16,254 nt of DNA from JAZQNF01 sp045641505. Lineage in GTDB: Bacteria > Bacillota > Clostridia > Lachnospirales > Bianqueaceae. The number at the start of each line of letters is the position of its first letter. Position 1 is the first letter of the stretch. Positions 6,062-13,200 of the stretch are shown in pieces. The notes below the pieces were generated by a model that saw nothing but the letters and a program-made list of their open reading frames with translations, did no database searches and had not been told where the DNA came from. The DNA lies in the NCBI GenBank assembly GCA_045641505.1, contig JAZUHB010000102.1, positions 1 to 16,254 on the forward strand, read 5' to 3'. The translations under genes were made by a program, and so were the position numbers.

Positions 6062-8356
6062 TTACAAAGCAAGCTTGAATTCCTTCTTGCCGCTGATCTC
6101 CTCCTCGCGGCCGTCGGGCAGGATGACCTTCGCAGTCACGTCCTTCGGCACACAGAAGCGCAGGACCAGCTTCTTGCCCTCGTAGCTCCAGGCGCTTTCG
6201 ACGCGGCCCAGGGCGGACTCGTACCAGGCCGTGACGCTGCCGAGACGGGGATCGGTCTTCGGGGCGAGGGTGACGGCGCCGCGCTCGACGCGGATGCCGG
6301 CGGCGCTGTCCATCAGCCAGCCGCAGACGCCGCCGAGGGCATAGTGGTTCAGCGACGCGGACGGGCGGCCGGCCTCGTCGATGCCGTTCCAGGTCTCCCA
6401 GACGGAGGTCGCGCCCTTCTTCACGGCGTAGAGCCAGCCGGGGCGGTCCTCCTGCAGCAGCAGGTCATAGGCGCAGTCGGCGTAGCCGTTGTCCGAGAGC
6501 ACGCGGAGGAGCTCCGCGGTGCTGAGGAAGCCGGTGTTCGGGTGATCCTCGCGATGGCGCACGTTCAGCATCAGATCCTGGGCGGCGCGGGGGATCTCGA
6601 ACTCATCGAGCAGGCCCATGAAGAGCGGGCGGACGTAGCGGCACTGACGGTCCGAATAGACGCGGCCGTCCTCCAGGAAGACGGCGCGGTAGGCCTCGCG
6701 GGCCTTGTCCGCGATCTCCGCGTACTTCGCGGCGTCCTCCGCGTGGCCGAGGGCCTCGGCCAGCTCGGACAGCGCGCGGGCGCTGTAGGAAAGGTAGGCG
6801 GTCGCGACCTCGGGGTCGCCGTGGAGCGCCTGCTTCGCCGCGTAGTCGGCCGGGGCGTCGGGCTCCAGCCACTCGCCCCACTGGAAGCCCTGATCCGCGA
6901 AATAGGGACGGAGCTCCTTGGGGACGCGGGCGAGGTTTTCGGGCCGCGTGAGGCGGTTCCGCTTCATCAGCCAGTCGATCCAGCCCTTCATCGCGCCGTA
7001 GCTCTCCTCGGCCGCACCGAGGTCGCCCGTGCGCTTCCAGATGCGCCAGGGCACCAGCACGATCGCGTCGCACCAGCCGGAGACGCCGTCCAGCATGCCC
7101 ATGGAGCAGCCGGGCATGACGGGCGCCCACTGGCGGAGCTTGCCGCTCCGGTACGCGCTCGCCGCGACGTCCTTCAGCCAGCCGCGAAGGACCGGCGCGG
7201 AATCCATCAGGTAGAGGGCGGTGTCGCAGAAGACCTGCGCGTCGCCGGTGAAGCCGCTTCGCTCGCGGGTGGGGCAGTCGGTGGGCTGGCCCACGAAGTT
7301 CGAGCGCATGCTGCGGAAGGTGTTCGCGACAAGCTTGTTCACATCGTCATTGCCGCAGGTGAAGCCCGCGGTGACGGCCATGTCGGAGCAGACGGCGACC
7401 GCGGTGAACCAGGCCGGATCAATCTTCAGCGTGGATTCGACCTTCACGTAGCGGAAGCCGAAATAGCATTTCGTGGGCTTGTAGGCGTTCTCGCCCTCGC
7501 GGCACCAATATTTGACGGTCTGCTCGCAGCGGTATTCGCCGCGCGGATTCTGGAAGTTTTCCTGGGTGAAATTGCCGTTCTCATCGAGCGTCTCGCCGTG
7601 GAGCAGCACGAGCGGCTCGCCCGGGAAGCAGACGCCGGCGGGGATATGAAGCTCCACGTAGCCGGCGAGATTCACGCCGAAATCGAGGACGGTCTCGCCC
7701 GCGGGCGTGGTGAGAAGCGTCGCGGCGAAGCGCTCGGTCTCGACGATCTCGGGCGTCTCCTGCGCGATCAGGTTGCGGAGGGACAGATGCTTTTTCACGC
7801 GGACGGGGTGCCATTCGGCCGCGGCGATGCCGTAGCCGTCGGTGAGGTCCTCGCGGCGGGCGTCGTACTCCTCGCCGATCATCGGGTCATTCAGGCCGAG
7901 CGGGCCCTTCTGCGTGGCCTCCCAGCTGCCGTCGGTCGCGAGGAGCGTCTCGTCGCCGCAGCGAAGCTCCGCGAACAGCGCGGCGTCGCGCTCGAAGTTC
8001 TGCCGGGTCATGGCGTTGCCCATCGAGCCGCGCCAGAGGCCGTCGCCGAGGGACACGAGAATCCGGTTCCCGCCTTCGCGGAGGAGCCCCGTCACGTCGG
8101 CGCGCTGCACCTGCAGCCGCTTGTCGTACTGGCTCACGAAGGGCGCGAGGACCGCCTCCTGCACCGGACATCCGTTGATCCACGCATTGTAGATGCCGTG
8201 CGCGGTGATGTAGAGCTCGACCGGCCGGCCGTCGGGGACATATTCGAAACTCCGCTGCAGATAGGAGGCGCGGACGCGCTCGTTCTGTTCGGGGTCGTGC
8301 CGCTCCGGCGAGATCCAGAGGGCCTTCCACTCCGCAGGCAGTTCAAAGGTTTTCAT
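6062..8356 (-). CDS. alpha-L-rhamnosidase, glycoside hydrolase family 78
   Basis: The 764-aa enzyme removes terminal alpha-L-rhamnose from glycosides or rhamnogalacturonan fragments. The N-terminal beta-sandwich part shows ELYITAHGIYNAWING. The (alpha/alpha)6 barrel carries the family signature DCPTRERSGFTGDAQ with the probable general acid Glu365, and VWETWNG with the probable base Glu654. SLNHYALGGVCGWL is the usual tail of the catalytic domain. No signal peptide is visible, so the enzyme is probably cytoplasmic and acts on imported oligosaccharides. The start at 8356 follows a purine-rich site (AAAGGCGG). An upstream in-frame ATG at 8380 has no ribosome binding site and lies about 10 nt from the -10 box. 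The gene is first in a two-gene unit with the 86-aa protein. Confidence 0.95.
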   Translation of the reverse strand: MKTFELPAEWKALWISPERHDPEQNERVRASYLQRSFEYVPDGRPVELYITAHGIYNAWINGCPVQEAVLAPFVSQYDKRLQVQRADVTGLLREGGNRILVSLGDGLWRGSMGNAMTRQNFERDAALFAELRCGDETLLATDGSWEATQKGPLGLNDPMIGEEYDARREDLTDGYGIAAAEWHPVRVKKHLSLRNLIAQETPEIVETERFAATLLTTPAGETVLDFGVNLAGYVELHIPAGVCFPGEPLVLLHGETLDENGNFTQENFQNPRGEYRCEQTVKYWCREGENAYKPTKCYFGFRYVKVESTLKIDPAWFTAVAVCSDMAVTAGFTCGNDDVNKLVANTFRSMRSNFVGQPTDCPTRERSGFTGDAQVFCDTALYLMDSAPVLRGWLKDVAASAYRSGKLRQWAPVMPGCSMGMLDGVSGWCDAIVLVPWRIWKRTGDLGAAEESYGAMKGWIDWLMKRNRLTRPENLARVPKELRPYFADQGFQWGEWLEPDAPADYAAKQALHGDPEVATAYLSYSARALSELAEALGHAEDAAKYAEIADKAREAYRAVFLEDGRVYSDRQCRYVRPLFMGLLDEFEIPRAAQDLMLNVRHREDHPNTGFLSTAELLRVLSDNGYADCAYDLLLQEDRPGWLYAVKKGATSVWETWNGIDEAGRPSASLNHYALGGVCGWLMDSAAGIRVERGAVTLAPKTDPRLGSVTAWYESALGRVESAWSYEGKKLVLRFCVPKDVTAKVILPDGREEEISGKKEFKLAL

Positions 8357-8390
8357 GAAGCTTTCCGCCTTTCCGTACATAGATATTTAT

Positions 8391-8419
8391 ATTATAGCCA
8401 AAATCGCGGGCGATGAAAA
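8391..8419 (-). promoter_or_regulatory. promoter of the GH78 rhamnosidase unit
   Basis: On the minus strand a perfect TATAAT (8396-8391) is preceded by a TGGC sequence. A weaker -35, TTTTCA, lies at 8419-8414, 17 nt upstream. The 63-bp repeat array begins about 40 bp further upstream. Confidence 0.6.
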
Positions 8420-8457
8420 GACCTGAAAGCGGATTTTTGAGAGGGGCAGGACGGCTG

Positions 8458-8905
8458 CCACGCAAATCGCGTTTTTGCCGAAAAACGTGGTATGCGGCGG
8501 GGCGGTTTTTGCCGTGCATACCACGCAAAACGCAAATTTTCAAAAAAGCGTGGCATGCAGAAAAACACTTTTGGGCCGACATACCACGCAAATCGCGTTT
8601 TTGCCGAAAAACGTGGTATGCGACGAGGCGGTTTTTGCCGTGCATACCACGCAAATCGCCAATTTTCAAAAAAGCGTGGCAGGCAGAAAAGCACTTTTGG
8701 GCCGACATACCACGCAAATCGCGTTTTTGCCGAAAAACGTGGTATGCGGCGAGGCACCGCCTTACTCGACATACCACGCAAATCGCAAAAATTCAAAAAA
8801 ACGTGGCAGGTCCCGGCGCATGCGCTGCCCGACCTACCACGCAAATTCGCTTTTTCTCAAAAAACGTGGCAACCTCCGCTGCCGCGACCTCAAAACGTGG
8901 CAACC
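8458..8905. repeat. 63-bp-period array of seven 33-nt palindromic units
   Basis: Seven 33-nt units begin with CCACGCAAA and end with CGTGG at 8458, 8521, 8584, 8647, 8710, 8774 and 8837. A half unit ends at 8900. The period is 63 bp (64 once). Units 1, 3 and 5 are identical (core CGTTTTTGCCGAAAAACG). Units 2, 4 and 6 have an A-rich core. The 30-31-nt spacers also alternate between two types (TATGC...GCATA and CAxGCAGAAAA...CGACATA), so the true repeat is 126 bp. The motif TACCACGCAAA is thus present in alternating orientation about every 30 bp. It fills the gap between the MBL gene and the rhamnosidase promoter. Function is unknown. It is not a CRISPR array, because the spacers are themselves repeated. 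Confidence 0.88.
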
Positions 8906-8961
8906 TCAGCCACCCTGCCCGAAATCCGCAGGAAAACCGCCGAAAAATTGCCCCGAAACCT

Positions 8962-9801
8962 TCAAATCTCAAACACCTTCCCCGTTTCGAGCGCCGTCAG
9001 CCGCCCCTCCAGGACCTCCTCGAGCCAGCCGAACGCAATCAGGCCCGTGCAATGCCCGGAATAGAACGCCTCGCAGCCCGACCCGAGAAGCTTCCCGGCG
9101 ACCGTGCGGACCTCGTCCCGCGAGTAGCCGCAGGAGGTCACCCCGCCGAGCCCCATCATGTGGAAGCCGCCGACGTACGCCTTGATCCGCCGGCCGGGGG
9201 ACGCGCGCGCGGCCTCGCCGACCACGATGTCCACGCCGGAATGCGAGCAGCTGCTCACGCACACCAGCCCGTCCTCCTCCTCGAAGACGACGGTCTGCTC
9301 GTGGCTGAAATCGTCATACACCCTCCGGCGGCCGTCCATCACGCACATGTGCGTCTGCTTCGCGCGCTCGCGCAGCCCCGGGGAGCTGTGCGGCACGAGG
9401 AAGATTCCCTCCGCGACCTGCGCGGCGCCGTCGACAAACTCGAAGCGGTCCCGGTACTGCTCCAGCATGCCCTTCGGCATCCCGATGTACTTGCTGAACG
9501 GGCCGACCGCCGCGACGCAGGAGCGCCCCTCCGCCGCCCGCTGCAGGAAGACCTTCGCCCGCGCGTTCCGCCCGAAGAAGGCCGGGAAGCCGCCGGCGTG
9601 GTCATAATGCGCGTGCGAGAGGAAGGCCGCCTCGACCGCGCCCAGATCGACCCCCATCCGCTCCGCGTTCTCCGCGAAGAGGCCGGTGGCGCCGCTGTCG
9701 ATCAGATACGCCTTCCCGCGGTACTCCACGTACAGGCACAGCCCGTGCTCCGCGGGCAGCCCCTCTGCCGCGGTGTTTTCGACAAGAACCTTGATGATCA
9801 T
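8962..9801 (-). CDS. MBL-fold metallo-hydrolase (COG1237-like)
   Basis: The 279-aa cytoplasmic protein has the metallo-beta-lactamase metal motif SHAHYDHAGG (His63, His65, Asp67, His68), CSHSG with His187, GGFHM with His214, and YSGHCTG with His250. These are the usual ligands and pocket histidines of the subgroup related to archaeal dihydropterin-aminobenzene-phosphate synthases. In bacteria such proteins are mostly annotated only as MBL-fold hydrolases, and the substrate here is unknown. The start at 9801 follows GGAGG with a 10-nt spacer, and the stop is TGA at 8964-8962. It is a single gene. Its codon use is G+C-rich like the left part of the window, so it marks the host side of the boundary with the CRISPR locus. 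No clear promoter was found upstream. Confidence 0.9.
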   Translation of the reverse strand: MIIKVLVENTAAEGLPAEHGLCLYVEYRGKAYLIDSGATGLFAENAERMGVDLGAVEAAFLSHAHYDHAGGFPAFFGRNARAKVFLQRAAEGRSCVAAVGPFSKYIGMPKGMLEQYRDRFEFVDGAAQVAEGIFLVPHSSPGLRERAKQTHMCVMDGRRRVYDDFSHEQTVVFEEEDGLVCVSSCSHSGVDIVVGEAARASPGRRIKAYVGGFHMMGLGGVTSCGYSRDEVRTVAGKLLGSGCEAFYSGHCTGLIAFGWLEEVLEGRLTALETGKVFEI

Positions 9802-10066
9802 TCGGTGTAGTCCTCCAAAAACAGAATAACTCTTTTCGCTTTTTCAAGGCGTAAAACCTGCATCCTATCCGGACAAAAGCCCGCGATTTCTCAGACAGTG
9901 ATCACTAACGAAGCATCCGTTCGCTGCATATAATAAAGTATCACCAAAGTCCTGTATATCGCTCAAGAATTATGGTAAGATATAAAAAAGCATAGAGGCG
10001 GTGCAACATGAAAAATCGATTTATTTCATATTTCTCCCTTGTTTGAAGGGAAAAGGGAAAAAATAT
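9802..10066. other. intergenic region between the MBL gene and the tracrRNA
   Basis: No substantial gene is seen. The region holds a perfect 10-bp palindrome AGTGATCACT (9897-9906), a TATAAT (9929-9934) with only a poor -35, and an extended -10-like TGGTAAGAT (9973-9981). It also has a 12-codon ORF (10008-10046) with a GAGGCGG site, and a small hairpin TCCCTT/AAGGGA (10035-10051). The cas9 operon promoter should lie here, but I cannot choose between the two -10 candidates. Confidence 0.4.
9929..9934 (+). promoter_or_regulatory. candidate -10 box for the cas operon
   Basis: Perfect TATAAT on the plus strand about 290 nt upstream of cas9. The hexamer 17 nt upstream (TAACGA) is a poor -35, and a palindrome (9897-9906) sits nearby. 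A transcript from here would run antisense across the whole tracrRNA. The extended -10 at 9973-9981 is an alternative. Confidence 0.3.
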
Positions 10067-10093
10067 AAAAAAACAGACTCTTTTCAGAGTCTG
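10067..10093 (-). terminator. terminator of the tracrRNA
   Basis: Perfect 8-bp stem CAGACTCT/AGAGTCTG with a GAAA loop on the minus strand, then seven T. On the plus strand it has no T tract, so it should not stop transcription towards cas9. Confidence 0.92.
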
Positions 10094-10184
10094 GCATCTC
10101 ACACACTGTGAGTACGGGCAACCCGCGAGTTGAATAAATTTTTATTTGAACTTGCTGTGTAATTGTTTGTAGAGTAACAATCGC
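10067..10184 (-). ncRNA. predicted tracrRNA
   Basis: On the minus strand an anti-repeat (about 10180-10144) pairs with the CRISPR repeat visible at 16229. The pairing has a 6-bp lower stem (GUUUGA with UCAAAU), a GA/AAGU bulge, an 11-bp perfect upper stem (GCUGUGUAAUU with AAUUACACAGC), a small internal loop, and 6 more bp (UGUAGA with UCUACA). The bulge layout and AGCAAGUU...AAAUAA match S. pyogenes tracrRNA. Three hairpins follow: CGGG-UUG-CCCG (10125-10115), CUCACA-GUG-UGUGAG (10112-10098) and CAGACUCU-GAAA-AGAGUCUG (10093-10074). The last is followed by seven U (10073-10067), a Rho-independent terminator. Start is inferred from the promoter, giving about 118 nt. The RNA would recruit RNase III and load crRNA into Cas9. 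Confidence 0.9.
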
Positions 10185-10190
10185 AACTAA

Positions 10191-10219
10191 ATACTACAGC
10201 AAGCCAAGGAGAGTGTCAA
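10191..10219 (-). promoter_or_regulatory. tracrRNA promoter overlapping the cas9 translation start region
   Basis: On the minus strand consensus TTGACA (10219-10214) and TAGTAT (10196-10191) are 17 nt apart, placing the RNA start near 10184, just outside the anti-repeat. The -35 lies between the cas9 ribosome binding site (AAGGAG, 10206-10211) and its ATG (10221). Confidence 0.8.
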
Positions 10220-10220
10220 G

Positions 10221-13200
10221 ATGAAAAAAGAAAACAAAGAGTTTTATCTGGGTCTGGACATCGGTACCGACTCCGTCGGCTATGCCGTTACCGACACGAA
10301 CTACAACCTGATGAAGCATAGCGGCGAGCCCATGTGGGGCGCCACGCTGTTCGAAGCCGCGAGCGATGCCGCGGATCGGCGCATGCATCGCACGGCCAGA
10401 AGAAGACTTGATCGTCGGCAGGAGCGCGTCCATCTTGTCAGCGAGCTTTTCGCGTCTGAAATCAGCAAAAAGGATCCCAGCTTTTTCAAGCGTTTGCAAG
10501 CCAGTTCATTGTACCGCGATGAAGCAGGCACACCGTATACCCTCTTCAACGATAAGGATTATACGGATAAAGACTATTACAAACAGTACCCTACGATTCA
10601 TCACCTGATTGTCGATCTGATGAAAAACGGCGAACCGCATGACGTCCGGCTCGTTTATCTTGCCTGCATCTGGTTGGTGGCGCATCGCGGGCATTTTCTG
10701 TTCGATACACCCGTTGAGAATGTGGACGAACTGCTTGATTTTTCCAAGGTATACGGCGAGTTTACCGATTGGCTGAAGGAATCCGAATGGGCACTTCCCT
10801 GGAGCGAAAACGTGACCGCGGAGCAGATCGCTGATGTTATGACCCAACGTCTCGGCATCACCAAAAAGACCGACCTGTTTCAACAGAACATTCTGAATGG
10901 CAAAAAGCTCAGTAAGGAAGTAACGGAAGAGCAGCCGTTCTGTCAGGAAGGCATCGTCAAACTTCTCTGCGGAGCCAAGTTTAATTTGGCCTCCCTGTTT
11001 GGGAAAGAAGAATATTCCGATCTGGACATCAAATCTGTTTCGCTGGCAGATGATGATGCCCTCTTCAATGACGTTCTGCTGAGCCTCGGAGATGATGGAG
11101 ATCTTCTGCTCCATCTGCGCAAGATGTTCGACTGCGCACAGTTGGCAAAGGCTAAAAACGAAAAAAGTTCGCTCTCTGAAGCGATGGTCGATGTATATGA
11201 CCAGCACAAATCCGATTTGAAATGGCTGAAGGAGTTCGTAAAGAAGTACCTCCCCAATGAATATGGAGCAATCTTCCTGGATGCAGCGGAGGACAACTAT
11301 GCCGCGTATTCCTATAATGTAAAAAGCGTAAAAGGAACCATAAAAGGCAAGGCTAGCCAAGAGAAATTCTCTGATTTTCTGAGAAAGAAAATCCAGAATG
11401 TCACTGTCGACGATAAGGACAAAGCAAAATACGAAGAAGCCCTGGAACGCATCAAAGCCCTCACCTTCCTGCCGAAGCAAAAAAGCACAGACAACCGTGT
11501 CATCCCTTATCAGCTCTACTATTCCGAACTAAAGCAGCTGTTGGAGAACGCCGAGAAATATCTTCCTTTCCTGAAGGAAAAGGATCAGGACGGACTCACC
11601 GTCACCGAGAAGATTCTGGATATCTTCAAATTCCGCATTCCCTATTATGTCGGACCTCTGGTTTCCTCACAGTATTCGAAAAACGCCTGGATGGTTCGCA
11701 AAGCTGAGGGAAAAATCTATCCCTGGAATTTCGAGGAAAAGGTCGACCTCGACGAAAGCGAACAACGCTTCATCGACCGCATGACCAATACCTGCGTCTA
11801 TTACCCCGGAGAAGAAGTTCTGCCCCGGAATTCTCTGTTGTATTGCGAATTTACCATTCTGAACGAAATCAACAATATCCGTATCGACGGGCAGCCCATT
11901 CCCACGGAAATCAAGCAGCAGCTTTTCCAAAAACTCTTCATGGAAAAGGCCAAGGTGAAGGTCAGCGAGATCCGCAGCATAATCTGCCAGATGATTGGGA
12001 AAAAGGATTTCGCTCTGTCCGGTCTCGACAGCACCGTGAAGTCCTCCAATAAACCTTATCTCAATTTCAGACGTCTCCTCGCGAAAGGTCTGCTCACCAA
12101 AACAGACATCGAAAACATCATTCGTCGAATGGCCTATACCGAGGACCGCGGCCGGATAAAAGAATGGTTGCGGAAAACCTACCCGCAGCTGCCGGAGGAG
12201 GACGTGAAATACGTCGCGGGACTCGGCCTCAAGGACTTTGGACGTCTCTCCAAGCGATTTTTGACCGGACTCGAAGGTACCGACAAGCAGACCGGCGAAG
12301 TCATGACCATCATGGGCTTCCTCCGCGATCGCAGCGTCAATCTGATGCAGCTTCTGTCTGATAACTACACCTTCCGTGAACAGTTAGATTCCATCGCACA
12401 GGAGTACTATGTCCAAAATCCTGTCACGCTAGAAGACCGCCTGACTGAAATGCGTCTTTCCGGAGCGGTCAAGCGTTCCGTTTACCGCACGTTAGAAATC
12501 GTCGACGATGTGTACAAAGCCACCGGCCGTGCACCCAAGAAGGTTTTCGTGGAAATGGCCCGAGGCAGCAAAGAAAGTCAGAAAGGGAAGCGCACGCTCT
12601 CCCGCAAGCAGCAGCTACTCGATCTCTATAAAAAAGTCAAAAACGAGGACACCCGAGTTCTGCAAAAAGAGCTTGAAGACATGGGCGAAATGGCCGATAA
12701 CCGGCTCCAGAGCGACAAGCTTTTCCTCTACTACACCCAGTTGGGAAGATGCATGTACACCGGCGAGCCCATCGACCTCGCAAAACTCGGCGATCCGACC
12801 CTCTACGACATCGACCACATTTATCCGCAGTCTGCCGTCAAAGATGACAGCATTCTGAATAACAAAGTACTGGTCACCAGCCAAGCAAACGGAACCAAGG
12901 GAAACACGTACCCGATTTCCGAAAAAATCAGGCATGAAATGTATGGCTTCTGGGCCTCACTCAAGGAAATGCAGTTGATTTCCGAGGAGAAATTCAAGCG
13001 TCTCACTCGCTCAACCCATTTCACCGAAGAAGAACTGATGGCATTTATCAATCGTCAGCTGACGGAAACCCAGCAATCTACCAAGGCAATCGCGACCTTA
13101 TTGAAGGAGCGCTTCGGAGATGCAACTACCGTGGTTTATGTCAAAGCCGGCCTCGTATCCGATTTCCGCCAGGAATTCGACTTAGTCAAATCGCGTGCCG

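Noticed and set aside
8357..8380. Earlier in-frame ATG for the GH78 gene at 8380
   Set aside because: There is no ribosome binding site, and it lies only about 10 nt from the -10 box, so it would be at or near the RNA 5' end.
5741..8416. 891-codon plus-strand open frame
   Set aside because: It is antisense to the clear GH78 and 86-aa genes. Its protein is rich in Ala, Gly, Arg, Val and Asp with no motifs, as expected from high G+C shadows.
8343..8844. Minus-strand reading frames with a repetitive peptide across the 63-bp array
   Set aside because: The frames stay open because 63 is a multiple of 3 and the repeat lacks stops. Several frames are open at once, there is no ribosome binding site, and one frame overlaps the GH78 start region and promoter.
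8458..8869. CRISPR array candidate (33-nt repeat, 30-nt spacer)
   Set aside because: The spacers recur in two alternating types, the repeats vary in their cores, and the real CRISPR repeat of this locus at 16229 is unrelated.
10074..10093. Terminator stopping plus-strand transcription before cas9
   Set aside because: The stem is not followed by T on the plus strand; the T tract is on the minus strand, fitting the tracrRNA end.
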